From: a virus
IMG/VR virus record: IMGVR_UViG_3300025769_000478
Coordinates: 1 to 32,392 of that record
Length of the DNA: 32,392 bases
Reading direction: 5' to 3' (one strand)
Made by a program: the position numbers and the translations under genes. How positions within the stretch are numbered: the stretch's first letter is position 1; each line of letters begins with the position of its first letter. Shown piece after piece: positions 8,661 through 18,063 of the stretch. The notes beneath the pieces are model-generated. The model was not told the origin of the DNA and made no database searches. It saw only the letters and a list, made by a program, of their open reading frames with translations.

Positions 8661-11600
8661 TTATGCTGCTGCGTCAATAGCTAATGCACCATACCATGTT
8701 GTTCCACCATCTCTTGTAATAAAAACAAGTATGTCAGTCTCTCCGTTTGCAGGAGCATCTGGTGCAGTACCACCTGCAAAATCTACTGAGTTAGGATATG
8801 TAACTGTACCACCGTTTCCTGTTAACTGTAGGATGAAACCAACAGCATAACCCGAAGTTGCACCTTGAAAAGTAAAGGTGGTATTGCCTGACATAGTTAA
8901 ACTAAACATACCACCTGCAGAAGTACTTATAGTTGGACTTGTTCCAGACAGTGCGTCATAGTCTTCATTAAGAGCAGCATTATCTAAAAAAACACCACCA
9001 GTGGTTATTTTCATTTCTTGCTCACCATCAACCGAAAATTGTATTTCGTTAATAGCAAACCCAATTCGAGTATCAGTATTGCCATCGTGAAAAATTTTAT
9101 CACGGAGATATATATCTTCGACATTGGTAAGATTGTTTCCATTAAGGTTTGCGGCTGCACCAAACTGAACAGTGGTGTCATTTACCTCAAGCATTTCTGT
9201 GCCGCCAGTAACAATACGAAATTCGTTGGCATTGTGAAATTGTAGATAGGTATCGGAATCGCCCTCATGTATAATCTGATCGGCAACATAAATATCATTA
9301 GTAACAACTACATCACCTGTTACGTTAATTCCATTTGCCGTAGTTTCTAACTTCTTATTACCTGCTTCATACAGTTCTGCTGAACCACTACCGACTGCTT
9401 TAATAATATTATTACCAGAGGCATCTTCTAATCGTATGTCATCTCCCTTAAGTTTTAATGCTCCTGTTCCTGCATCTTCTATTATACTATTATTAGTGTC
9501 GTGATAAATCTGTAAATCCGATGCTGCACCAAACTGTAATTTGCTACTGTCAGATATATAAACGTGATTGTTAAATATCGCACTTCCTGCATCTGACATA
9601 TCTAGGGTAAGCGCAGTTATTAGAGACGCACCATCATATCCTTTAAATATTAGGTCTTTATCTGTACTATTGTTTACAAATGCCACATCACCTGAACTAT
9701 TAGCAATAGATAGTTTGTAAGCTCCCCCATCTGCAAAAATAATATCACCACCATCAGCATCAAGAATAATGTCTCCTGCTACATCAATAGTTAAATCACC
9801 AGAAGATAAGTCTATCTGTGTGCCATCTATTGTAATATTGTCTACAATTACTCCTGCGTTAGCTGTAACCGTACTATTAAAAGTAGCAGCACCTGCTTCT
9901 GACATATCAAGTGTAAGGGCAGTTACTTGACCCAACACACCATCAACACCTATAAATTGAATATCTCCATCTGATATTGCTGAATAAATGCCAAAATTAT
10001 TGCCACTTTTAAACAGATGGGCAAACTCTGTACCACCATCTTTAAATTTAACATCAGCCCCATCAACATCAATAATTAAATCACCACCAACATCTATAGT
10101 TAGATCGGCACCATCAGATATGGTTGAGCCATTGATCGTGATGTCATCAACGGTAAGACTTGTAAGAGTTCCTGTGCTTGTAATAGCTGATAAGTTACCA
10201 GTAGTAACTACTGTACCTGTAGCATCAGGTAAAGTAATTGTTCTATCTGCAGTAGGATCAGTAACATTTAGAACAGTTTCGTGATCGTTAGCACTAGAAC
10301 CCTCTATCGTAAGACCTGCATCACTTAAAGATAAGCCACTGACTATAGGATTAGTAAGAGTTTTGTTTGTTAGAGTTTTAGTTGTAGCTGAGAAATATGT
10401 GTCAAGTAAATCTACATCAAAGTATCCTATAGATGAACCTGAGTTATCATACAACAACAATGCATCATTAGCTGCCACTGCTGTTGATGTATCTATGCTT
10501 ACACCTGACGCATCTGCAACAGTGTTTAACTCTACACCTGTAGCTGTAAGATTTGTAACATTATTAGCTTGACCTGCTGTGCTATCTACGTAAGCTTTAA
10601 TAGATTGCTGTGTTGCAAGTTTAGTTGCACTATTACTACTAAAGTTATCTTCATCTGCAATGTCTGTAACTGTTACTGTGCCATCTGATAAGCTACCAAA
10701 CTGTATAGTACCCGATGTAGTAATATTACTTGAGCCATTATTTATAGCTCCAAAGCCACTTGTTATGCTACCACTATCAAGAGCACCAACTGTTGTTACA
10801 TTACTTAGAGTGTCTAAGGATGTTTCCATGTAAGTTTCAAAGTCAGTAAGAGCTACTTGCTTCATAGTTCCTGCATCATTGACAACAACTCTATCAGCAT
10901 CAGCAAGTGTTGTAGAGGTAGCAGAGGTGTCACCATCCATAACATTTAGTTCTGCTACAGTTGTATTCATACTGGTTAAACCTGCAGCATTACCAGTTGT
11001 ATTTTGATCACCTGTAGTATTAACACCTGGTAAGTTTATATCTCCAGTACCATCAAAAGATACACCACCAATATCCCTAGCAGTTGCAAGAGCAGTGGCA
11101 GTTGCAGCATTACCTGTAGTAGAACCTGACGATCCTGAAACGTTACCTGTTACATTACCTTCTATATTAGCTACAAGAGTTCCTGTTGTAATTGTAAGAT
11201 TACCTGTAGATGCACCTGTAAATGATCCTGTACCTACTGTAAACTTATCTGCAGACTCATCATAACCAATAAAGGCATTGTCTGCTGAACCACGTTCAAT
11301 AACAATACCTGCATCATTAGATGGAGTACCAGATGTTCCTGTACCTAACTCTATAAGAGCATCTTCAATTGTTGTGTTAGTTGTACTAATAGTTGATGTA
11401 GAGCCATTGACTGTCAAGTTTCCTGTAACAGTTAAATCTTGAGTCATTGTGACGTTACCACCAGAAGCAATTGATATTGCGTCTGTGTCACTAGATGAGC
11501 CTATATTACCTCCATCAGATATTACAAGACTACCACCTGTGATAGCTCCTGTAGTGGTAATTGTACTAGAACCAGTGTCAATAGTACCAAAGCCAGATGT

Positions 11601-12980
11601 AATAGAACCAGAGTTAAGAGCACCCACAGTTGTTGCTGCTGTGGTGACAAGGTTCGGCATTGCTGTAATTTCATCGTCAAAATATGCAGCAAGGTCTGTA
11701 ACAGCAACTTGTACCATTGTACCATTATCATTTAGCACAACACGATCTGCATCTGCTACAGTTGTTGAGGTAGCTGAAGTATCTCCATCTAGGATATTTA
11801 TTTCGGCAGTTGTTGAAGTTACATCTTTTAGTTTATTTAGCTCTGCTGCACTAGCTGTTACTACAGTACCACCAAGAGCAAGACCATTAGTACCATCGTG
11901 AGATGCAATATTAAAATCAAAAGAGCCATCAGCAAAGGTAGTGTTACCTGTAATAGTAATAGTACTGCCGTCTGCACTGATGCTATCTAATGCAATATCA
12001 CCTACATTAGTAATATTTGCATCACCAAAAGATGTAGCAGGTAGTACAGTAGTTCCTGTAGCTGTCAAGTTAGCTACAGTTGTTTGACCTGTAACATCTA
12101 ATGTACCTGCTATTGCAGTGTTACCGCTAGTATCTGCGACAGTAAATTTGTTGGTGTCCATAGTAAGACCACCATTAATAGCTACTGCACCTGAAGCTGT
12201 AACAGTTGTAAATGTACCTGCACCTGCACTGGAACCGCCAATAGTTACACCATCAATAGCTCCACCATTAATATCAACAGTAGCTATAGTCATTGTGCCA
12301 CTAGAGGTAAGATCAGTAAATGTACCTGCGGCAGCAGTAGATGCACCAATAACAGTAGCATCAATATTACCACCATTTATGTCGGCAGTATCAGCTACAA
12401 GGTCATCTATTAAAGCTTGTCCATCAACGTATAAGTTACGCCACTCAGAGCCTACAGCACCAAGGTCATGTGTGTTATCAGCAGAAGGAGTAATAGCAGA
12501 TGCAACGTCAGCAGTAAGAGTAACTGTATCTGAAGCAGCATTACCAAGAGTGGTGTTTCCGTTTACTGTTAAGTTTGCAGTAATAGTAGCACTTTCATCT
12601 ACAGTAAGAGTGTCTATTGTAGCTGTGCCATCAATAAATAAATCTTTAAATTCTAAACTAGATGTACCAAGGTCAATGTCGTTATCTGTTACAGGAACAA
12701 TAGCACCATCTTGTATTCTTACTTGTTCTACAGCAGCAGAAGATACTTCACTAAAAAATCCAATACGATTATTTGTTGTATCTATAACTACTTTATTATA
12801 ATTATCTGTATCAGAAATCTCTGGTATATATGCGCCTTCTGCAGTTGTACCATCATGTTTGTGACCAGATGTTTTATTAAAAGCATCTCTTATCGCATTA
12901 AATTCATTGTTTACTGGACCAGATTTTACAATCTCACCTGGTTGTATATTACTGCTTGATTGTCTTGTATAACCTGCCAT
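8661..12980 (-). CDS. Long tail fibre protein with repeated beta modules
   Basis: A 1439-residue protein with ATG at 12980 and AGG upstream. The N-terminus (PGEIVKSGPVNNEFNAIRDA, then SGHKHDG) matches the virion-attachment end of marine-phage tail fibres. The rest is Thr/Ser/Gly/Asp/Ala-rich with repeated modules. DGDTSATSTT...DADRVV occurs near residues 394-414 and 678-698, VGAL(N/D)SGSITSGFG near 447 and 727, and LTLDMS near 1020 and 1120 within a roughly 100-residue repeat. The last 90 residues (from about 1346) form a distinct beta domain with GNTTFTFQGATSGYAVGF, probably the receptor-binding tip. It directly follows the tail-hub gene. Confidence 0.88.
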   Translation of the reverse strand: MAGYTRQSSSNIQPGEIVKSGPVNNEFNAIRDAFNKTSGHKHDGTTAEGAYIPEISDTDNYNKVVIDTTNNRIGFFSEVSSAAVEQVRIQDGAIVPVTDNDIDLGTSSLEFKDLFIDGTATIDTLTVDESATITANLTVNGNTTLGNAASDTVTLTADVASAITPSADNTHDLGAVGSEWRNLYVDGQALIDDLVADTADINGGNIDATVIGASTAAAGTFTDLTSSGTMTIATVDINGGAIDGVTIGGSSAGAGTFTTVTASGAVAINGGLTMDTNKFTVADTSGNTAIAGTLDVTGQTTVANLTATGTTVLPATSFGDANITNVGDIALDSISADGSTITITGNTTFADGSFDFNIASHDGTNGLALGGTVVTASAAELNKLKDVTSTTAEINILDGDTSATSTTVADADRVVLNDNGTMVQVAVTDLAAYFDDEITAMPNLVTTAATTVGALNSGSITSGFGTIDTGSSTITTTGAITGGSLVISDGGNIGSSSDTDAISIASGGNVTMTQDLTVTGNLTVNGSTSTISTTNTTIEDALIELGTGTSGTPSNDAGIVIERGSADNAFIGYDESADKFTVGTGSFTGASTGNLTITTGTLVANIEGNVTGNVSGSSGSTTGNAATATALATARDIGGVSFDGTGDINLPGVNTTGDQNTTGNAAGLTSMNTTVAELNVMDGDTSATSTTLADADRVVVNDAGTMKQVALTDFETYMETSLDTLSNVTTVGALDSGSITSGFGAINNGSSNITTSGTIQFGSLSDGTVTVTDIADEDNFSSNSATKLATQQSIKAYVDSTAGQANNVTNLTATGVELNTVADASGVSIDTSTAVAANDALLLYDNSGSSIGYFDVDLLDTYFSATTKTLTNKTLTNPIVSGLSLSDAGLTIEGSSANDHETVLNVTDPTADRTITLPDATGTVVTTGNLSAITSTGTLTSLTVDDITINGSTISDGADLTIDVGGDLIIDVDGADVKFKDGGTEFAHLFKSGNNFGIYSAISDGDIQFIGVDGVLGQVTALTLDMSEAGAATFNSTVTANAGVIVDNITIDGTQIDLSSGDLTIDVAGDIILDADGGDIIFADGGAYKLSIANSSGDVAFVNNSTDKDLIFKGYDGASLITALTLDMSDAGSAIFNNHVYISDSSKLQFGAASDLQIYHDTNNSIIEDAGTGALKLKGDDIRLEDASGNNIIKAVGSGSAELYEAGNKKLETTANGINVTGDVVVTNDIYVADQIIHEGDSDTYLQFHNANEFRIVTGGTEMLEVNDTTVQFGAAANLNGNNLTNVEDIYLRDKIFHDGNTDTRIGFAINEIQFSVDGEQEMKITTGGVFLDNAALNEDYDALSGTSPTISTSAGGMFSLTMSGNTTFTFQGATSGYAVGFILQLTGNGGTVTYPNSVDFAGGTAPDAPANGETDILVFITRDGGTTWYGALAIDAAA
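10771..11801. repeat. Diverged intragenic duplication in the tail fibre gene
   Basis: Two copies of a block encoding DGDTSATSTT and VGALxSGSITSGFG lie about 850 bases apart (about 11613-11801 and 10771-10946). They differ at many third positions, so this is an old internal duplication. A second repeated module, of about 300 bases, recurs around 9596-9920. Confidence 0.7.
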
Positions 12981-12981
12981 T

Positions 12982-14535
12982 TTATAACCTATCTCCTACC
13001 CCAAAAGTAATCACTAGACCTTGTATACTGTGTGATGCTTTTGTATCATTAGTTACATATCTAAAAGATACTGATTTTCCTGAACCTGAAATATTTGTCC
13101 TACGTACTGGTGAAGGATCACCATCAAAAACAGCCCCACTTGTCGCATCATCTGCTGCAAAAGCTGCCTCGTTATAATATGCTGCTGCATTATCATTTGT
13201 TAATGTAAAATCTGTAGGACTTAAAATGTTTGAATCTTCGTAATCATAAACAGCAGACATAAATAACTCGTTATCACCCTCAGAACGCATGTATGTTGCT
13301 ACGTTGTAAAATATTTTTCTTTGTTCAGGATCTTGCATATAGTAATAAGGTGTTTGATAAGAACTAAATATCTCACTTCCACCAAAACTATTACCTTTTT
13401 CTTGTCTATATACTTTACCTGTAGTATCTCCATGAAGAACAAATTCATTTTGACCTATGTAACCACTGTCAGCACAAGTGGCCTGTATTCCAAGTAATTG
13501 TCCAAACTCTAAACTTATACCGTTGGGAGTTTGTCTAAAACCCCCTATAATTCCTTGAGTATCTGCCGCTGCAAAAAAGTATCTAAATTGTGTTTTCTTT
13601 CTAATTATTACAGCATTTAAACCTTCAAGATCAACATCAAAAATAACATCAGCAAATATAGACTGAATATTTTTTGACACTGTTTCTAAATTAACATCTC
13701 CAATTTTATCTGTACCTGAAACAGGTCTGATACCATCTTGAGATAAGAAAAGTAGATCACCACCTATCTCTAAAACACTGTCTGAAGCTAAACATCCTAA
13801 GTCATCTGTAATAGTTTCTAATACAAAGTTAGAAATATTATTACCAACAAGCTTACGAATGTTATTAGTGCCAAAAATGTACAGAGCATCTCTAAAAGTC
13901 TTTATAGCTACTATAGAAAAACCTACGTTTATTACTCCAGATCCATTTGCTGCACTAAAGTCTGTTTCTGCATATGGAGCACTAAAGTATAAGTTTGTAT
14001 TTTCTGCAGGATCACCTGCTAAAAACATGTGGTTTTGAAATACAGCAGAAAATTTAGGGTCTGTGGGAGCATCAGCATGAGTAATCTGAGTGTATGTAGT
14101 GCCATCGTATGTAGCTGCAGGGTTTATACCGTCTGTAAGAATAACCTTTGGGCTACCAAAGTTGTATTTTGTAAATCTAACCTTAGTTACACCTGACATT
14201 GTAGGTGAGCCAGAGGTACTTACAGCATCCCATGCACTTGAGGTATTATTCCACTTATGTAAATAGTTATTACCACTGGAAGGGGTACGGCAAGCTAATA
14301 TACCATCATTTATACCGTTTATTACACAAACACCAAGTACATTTCCTGTACCTGTAACTGTACCATAATCATTGCTAAATCCGTTTATTTTACGGTAGCC
14401 ACCAGTAACAGCAGGTTCATAATTAGTAAGCCTAATTGCAGAACCAGGTTGTCTTTCACCTTGCGACAACACATCCCTGTTTGTATTTAGCCCACCTTCA
14501 CAGTAGGCTTTAAAAGAGGCTAAATTATCTGGCAT
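12982..14535 (-). CDS. Tail hub/nozzle protein, P22 gp10-like
   Basis: A 517-residue protein with ATG at 14535 inside a TAATG overlap with the upstream gene. It reads as a chain of short beta strands with recurring hydrophobic-aromatic blades, for example KVRFTKYNFGSPKVILTDG, HMFLAGDP followed by NLYFSAP, and ALYIFGTNNIRKL. This is typical of beta-propeller tail proteins. The length is close to P22 gp10 (about 470 residues), which seals packaged DNA and extends the tail. Its position right after the gp4-like adaptor and before the fibre fits that role. The assignment rests on architecture and order, not on a unique motif. Confidence 0.75.
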   Translation of the reverse strand: MPDNLASFKAYCEGGLNTNRDVLSQGERQPGSAIRLTNYEPAVTGGYRKINGFSNDYGTVTGTGNVLGVCVINGINDGILACRTPSSGNNYLHKWNNTSSAWDAVSTSGSPTMSGVTKVRFTKYNFGSPKVILTDGINPAATYDGTTYTQITHADAPTDPKFSAVFQNHMFLAGDPAENTNLYFSAPYAETDFSAANGSGVINVGFSIVAIKTFRDALYIFGTNNIRKLVGNNISNFVLETITDDLGCLASDSVLEIGGDLLFLSQDGIRPVSGTDKIGDVNLETVSKNIQSIFADVIFDVDLEGLNAVIIRKKTQFRYFFAAADTQGIIGGFRQTPNGISLEFGQLLGIQATCADSGYIGQNEFVLHGDTTGKVYRQEKGNSFGGSEIFSSYQTPYYYMQDPEQRKIFYNVATYMRSEGDNELFMSAVYDYEDSNILSPTDFTLTNDNAAAYYNEAAFAADDATSGAVFDGDPSPVRRTNISGSGKSVSFRYVTNDTKASHSIQGLVITFGVGDRL

Positions 14536-15266
14536 TATACAATACTGCTAATAGTGTTACTGAATGATTTGTTTCTTTGTATTACTGTTGATCTAACATC
14601 AAGTGGATCATCCATAAGTACTCGTCTCATAGATTTTATACCGTCTTGAAAGTTTTGTTGGTGTATAGCAGCACTTTGATCATTAGATCTAAATCGCATC
14701 ATGTACATCATAGCTCCATCAATTAGTACGTGATTAAATCTATCTGGAATAACAGATGTGTCATCAAAAGCTGTAAGATCTGATGGAAATGAAAAGTATA
14801 CGTATTCTACTACATAACTATCGTTTGGTACAGGTGTAACACCAAACTTTGCTTCTAGTGTTTGATATACACGTTGTGGTGCAGATATACCAGAACCAGA
14901 ATCACCTTCATCATCTAACCCACGAAATCTTTGAGTATATTCTTCAAAAGATATTGTAGGAAGAAAACTAGGTGTATTACCTGCAGACCCTAGTTTTTTT
15001 ATATAAAAGGTATCCCAATCTACAGAAGCAAAATCAGCAGGAAAGGCATACTGCCTAGTACCTGCTGTTAGTGTCTGTGTATTAGTTGTTTTTAGAAAAG
15101 GAAACTCTTGTCCTGTTTGTACTATATTTCTAATGGAGTTATTAATAGCATCTTTAGCAAGTGCTTGAACATTACGTACTGTAGCAAAACCATCCCCTGC
15201 AGTGTCTAACGTCACTTCGTTTAGACGAACAAGAAGTTGATTTACTAATGTTATATAAGTTGCCAT
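14535..15266 (-). CDS. Head-tail adaptor protein (P22 gp4-like)
   Basis: A 243-residue protein with ATG at 15266 and TAAGGGA upstream. It starts with a helical segment (LVNQLLVRLNEV, then RNVQALAKDAINNSIRNI) and continues through a beta region with TAGTRQYAFPADF and VTPVPNDSYVVEYVYF. It ends in another helical stretch around DGAMMYMMRFRSNDQSA. This helix-beta-helix layout is typical of adaptors that bind the portal and receive the tail hub. It follows the coat and decoration genes and a terminator-like hairpin, and is translationally coupled to the hub gene by a TAATG junction. Confidence 0.78.
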   Translation of the reverse strand: MATYITLVNQLLVRLNEVTLDTAGDGFATVRNVQALAKDAINNSIRNIVQTGQEFPFLKTTNTQTLTAGTRQYAFPADFASVDWDTFYIKKLGSAGNTPSFLPTISFEEYTQRFRGLDDEGDSGSGISAPQRVYQTLEAKFGVTPVPNDSYVVEYVYFSFPSDLTAFDDTSVIPDRFNHVLIDGAMMYMMRFRSNDQSAAIHQQNFQDGIKSMRRVLMDDPLDVRSTVIQRNKSFSNTISSIV

Positions 15267-15292
15267 GAAAAAATCCCTTAGATAAGCTTAAA

Positions 15293-15312
15293 GGGGCAAG
15301 TTTCCCTGCCCC
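15293..15312 (-). terminator. Hairpin terminator (probably partial) after the decoration gene
   Basis: On the minus strand GGGGCA, an eight-base loop and TGCCCC form a GC-rich 6-bp stem, followed by TTTAAG. The U tract is only three long, so termination may be partial. It lies just after the stop of the decoration protein and before the adaptor gene, which would limit read-through from the strong capsid promoter. Confidence 0.5.
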
Positions 15313-15321
15313 CTAAGTTAG

Positions 15322-15813
15322 TTATGCAAGTGCATCACGATCTACTTCATTAGCAGTACCGTCATTACCTATATCTGTGCAATCCATCATCCATGCCCAA
15401 ATTCGGATCTTGCCTGTAGTAACAGCACCACCAGACAATGTTGCAATTGTCATGTCGATGTTGTCATCAGCTACAGCCATTAATGGTTGGAATGCCGCAG
15501 GGTTCTGTGCAACTACTGCTGCTGCAGATGTACCATCAAATCCATCTACAAAACAATCGGCATCAGCCCCTGTTCCTAGATCTAGAGTTAATGTAGAACC
15601 GTCAGAAGCTGTATCAACTTCCATACCTGCATTAAGAATCATAGTTCCTTTTTTGACAGCAATTACTGGAACGACATCAGATGCTGCAAGAGCAGAACCT
15701 TTGTCAGACAAAGCAGTTGCTAGATTCAAAACAGTTTGAACCATGTAGGGTTTTCTACCTGGGTTAGCATTGGCTCCCCGAGCAGACTGAAGTGTATTAT
15801 CACCTAAAGCCAT
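15322..15813 (-). CDS. Capsid decoration/stabilisation protein
   Basis: A 163-residue protein with ATG at 15813 and GGGGAG upstream, immediately downstream of the major capsid gene. It is rich in Ala, Asp, Thr, Val and Gly with alternating strands (SDVVPVIAVKKGTMIL, STLTLDLGTGADADCFVDGF, GKIRIWAWMMDCTDIG) and no long helices. A small abundant beta protein in this position is normally a head-decoration or capsid-cementing protein. Spacing and a shared promoter region indicate co-expression with the coat. Exact family not identified. Confidence 0.75.
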   Translation of the reverse strand: MALGDNTLQSARGANANPGRKPYMVQTVLNLATALSDKGSALAASDVVPVIAVKKGTMILNAGMEVDTASDGSTLTLDLGTGADADCFVDGFDGTSAAAVVAQNPAAFQPLMAVADDNIDMTIATLSGGAVTTGKIRIWAWMMDCTDIGNDGTANEVDRDALA

Positions 15814-15827
15814 AATTCAATCTCCCC

Positions 15828-16901
15828 TTACGCTGCGTTATATTTAGCAGTTACGATTGCTTCTGGACGAAGAATCTTTCTGCCGTATAGATGCATACCA
15901 CGAACGATGTCAGCAAAGCTGTCAGGATCACGATATGTTTCAGTCTTACTGATCTGCTCTGCAGTTGCTACTGCTGAGTCATGACCTGCAACGATCACAC
16001 CATAGTTAGTGTTTTGGTTTGCAGAACCTGCAGTTCCTGAACCTGTACCTACGTGAGGAAGGTTTGAGGAAGTATAGAGTCTGAAGCCATGCATGTTGTT
16101 CAGTACTAGACCATTGCGTAGAGCACCTGATTCACCGTAATCAGCGTTTAAGAATCGAGAATCCTCATCGGCTAAGATTTCCATGAATACTGGGTCAACT
16201 ACGAGCCACCTACCTTGTGAATCAACTTGTTGTTGATCTAACAAACGCTTCATGCGTGATATAATCATCGCAGGAGAAACAGTTGCTGTTGGTAGTGCAG
16301 TTGCACCTGGTAAACGTGCTGCTACAGGAATTGAGTGATCTCCTGCAGAAGACGTTGTGATGTTACCAAATGAAGACTTGATAAGTTTCATTGAAGATAA
16401 CAACTCGTCTGAACCTGCTGTTGATACAGCTTTTGAACCATTTGTTTGGTCATTAACTGTGTCAGCATCGGTGTGTAGTGCAGACTGTTTGTAACCTGAT
16501 AGATAGCCAAGAACTTCTTGGTCATGCTGATCAGCTAAACGATATGCTGCACGATTGGTAGCAAGATCCATAAAGTTGACATGTGAATGAGCTTCCTCAA
16601 TATCGTCAATCTTAAAAGCATAGTAGTTAGCTTTATCAACGACTAGAGAAAAGTCTTCATCGTCAAGATCTTGTGCATTAACCTGTGTACCCCTAGCATA
16701 TGCGCTCACTGAGATTTCAGGTTCTTTGATGATTTTCACCGTATCACCTTGGGCAGCTATCTCCCCAAAATAATCTGAATTGGTGATGTCACCACATACT
16801 GTACTCTTGCGGAATGCAAGTTGTACTTTTTTGGAGTATATGATACTGGAAAAGTTACCGTTAGGTAAGTTACCGTATCCTCCTGTTGTTGTAAAAGCCA
16901 T
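15828..16901 (-). CDS. Major capsid protein (HK97-type fold)
   Basis: A 357-residue protein with ATG at 16901 preceded by a near-perfect AGGAGG. Features of HK97-fold coats are present in order: an N-terminal arm, an E-loop-like beta segment around GDTVKIIKEPEISVSAY, the P-domain helix region (NRAAYRLADQHDQEVLGYL), a central RWLVVDPVFMEILAD strand-helix, and a C-terminal A-domain segment with YGVIVAGHDSAVATAEQI and RGMHLYGRKILRPEAIV. It sits downstream of scaffold, as in P22-like and many marine podoviruses. A sigma70-like promoter and a roughly 200-base leader precede it. There is no sign of a fused protease. Confidence 0.92.
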   Translation of the reverse strand: MAFTTTGGYGNLPNGNFSSIIYSKKVQLAFRKSTVCGDITNSDYFGEIAAQGDTVKIIKEPEISVSAYARGTQVNAQDLDDEDFSLVVDKANYYAFKIDDIEEAHSHVNFMDLATNRAAYRLADQHDQEVLGYLSGYKQSALHTDADTVNDQTNGSKAVSTAGSDELLSSMKLIKSSFGNITTSSAGDHSIPVAARLPGATALPTATVSPAMIISRMKRLLDQQQVDSQGRWLVVDPVFMEILADEDSRFLNADYGESGALRNGLVLNNMHGFRLYTSSNLPHVGTGSGTAGSANQNTNYGVIVAGHDSAVATAEQISKTETYRDPDSFADIVRGMHLYGRKILRPEAIVTAKYNAA

Positions 16902-17065
16902 GATAAAATCCTCCTGATATTTGGCTTGAATTAAGCTTAAACATCTAAAAGGGGCTGTACGTTTTCTAGGGTGCAGTTAATATTTACTTGCGCTAGCAAA
17001 TACCACTGGGCCTATACTTGTCCAGGTAGTTCTTCTTAGTTTAGACTTCTTATGAATTTGAGTAT

Positions 17066-17096
17066 GACAAAAGGTAGTCAAAGTGAGGCTTTTGTC
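17066..17096 (-). promoter_or_regulatory. Leader-RNA hairpin upstream of the capsid gene
   Basis: GACAAAAG (17066-17073) and CTTTTGTC (17089-17096) are perfect 8-base inverted repeats around a 15-base loop. They lie a few bases downstream of the predicted transcription start of the promoter at 17109-17136, so the RNA would start with this stem-loop. No U tract follows, so it is not an obvious terminator. A protective 5' stem-loop or a processing site is more likely. Confidence 0.5.
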
Positions 17097-17108
17097 AATA
17101 TACCCATA

Positions 17109-17136
17109 GTTATACTGCTGAAAATTGATTTGTCAA
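17109..17136 (-). promoter_or_regulatory. Sigma70-like promoter for capsid genes
   Basis: On the minus strand a consensus -35 TTGACA (17136-17131), a 16-base spacer and -10 TATAAC (17114-17109) lie just after the scaffold stop codon. This would drive the major capsid protein (start 16901) and decoration protein as a separate, stronger transcript. It is the best promoter match I found in the window. The gap from 16902 to 17141 holds no other convincing gene. Confidence 0.7.
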
Positions 17137-17141
17137 CAGTT

Positions 17142-18041
17142 TTATCTAGCTTTGCCAGATACATCGTAAACAAATTTACCCGAACGGATAGCTTTGTTAA
17201 TTTCGTCAGATCGTTCTTCAAACTCCATATCGGACATTTTTGCAACTTCTGACTCACGAATTGCGTCATTTGCATCTTCTACATCTACTTGTGTCTTAGT
17301 ACGTTTAGTTACAGTAGAAGCTGCTTCTTTAGCTTTTGCTTTCTTTGCAGTCTTAGTTAGACCTTTGTCTACTTTGTATAGATCTATAACACGGACTACA
17401 GAAGCAGGGTCATCTGAGTTTTCATATAGTGCATCTTGTACCCATTTAGGTTGTTCTTCAACCCAAGTATGAAACTCTTCGGATGCACGTAGGTCATCAA
17501 AGTCTTCATGAGATTTACGTATAACACTTTCAGCTTTAGTTCTTTCAGCTTCTGTTTGAATCTTATCAAACTCTTGCATACGAGCTTCAGCTTTACTAAA
17601 CATCTCTTGAGCTTTTTTAGCAGCAATGGTTTCTACAATACCTGCTACGTCTGGATACTCTTTAGCCCATTGTTCTATATCTTCATCAGACTTAGGTGGT
17701 ACAATAGATTCTTTTTCTAATCTTTTTTCAAAGGCTTGAAACTTTTCATCCCATTCCTTTTCTTTATCTTGCATGTGGCGTCTTAGATCACCGTAACGCT
17801 TTTTAAACGATTTTTCTTCAGCAGATAACGTTTCTTCTTTAACTTCTGTATCGGCCTCTTTTTCTTTGGAAGCTTTTTCTTCTGGTTGCTGTTCTTCGTC
17901 GTCTTCTCCACGTTGTTCAGCTTCAAGTTTACGGATCTCCTCTTCTTCAGCTTCCATTCGGCTACGTTTCTTTTCGTGATTGTAACCTCTGTCTACAAAT
18001 CCTGCTGTCTTCTGTGTTTCTACTTCTGCTAATTCAGGCAT
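17142..18041 (-). CDS. Capsid scaffold protein
   Basis: A 299-residue, highly charged protein with ATG at 18041 and AAGGA upstream. Residues 25-85 are Glu/Lys/Gln-rich, then come coiled-coil segments (KKRYGDLRRHMQDKEKEWDE and following). A small ordered part follows around IEQWAKEYPDVAGIVETI, and the C-terminus is basic to mixed (TKTAKKAKAKEAAST). A charged helical protein of this size directly before the coat gene is characteristic of phage scaffolds. The C-terminal region probably contacts the coat. No protease motif is seen. Confidence 0.88.
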   Translation of the reverse strand: MPELAEVETQKTAGFVDRGYNHEKKRSRMEAEEEEIRKLEAEQRGEDDEEQQPEEKASKEKEADTEVKEETLSAEEKSFKKRYGDLRRHMQDKEKEWDEKFQAFEKRLEKESIVPPKSDEDIEQWAKEYPDVAGIVETIAAKKAQEMFSKAEARMQEFDKIQTEAERTKAESVIRKSHEDFDDLRASEEFHTWVEEQPKWVQDALYENSDDPASVVRVIDLYKVDKGLTKTAKKAKAKEAASTVTKRTKTQVDVEDANDAIRESEVAKMSDMEFEERSDEINKAIRSGKFVYDVSGKAR

Positions 18042-18063
18042 ATTTTTTCCTTTTCTGTTGGGG

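Noticed and set aside
12118-12801. A 227-codon plus-strand frame, and others at 11449-11901 and 9988-10284
   Set aside because: They lie opposite the tail fibre gene, whose Thr/Ala/Val/Gly-rich repeats lack stops in reverse. No start signals, and no sensible fold.
17078-17102. A possible leader peptide MGILTKASL before the capsid gene
   Set aside because: Nine codons, no ribosome-binding site, and it starts within or too near the promoter -10 region to be translated well.
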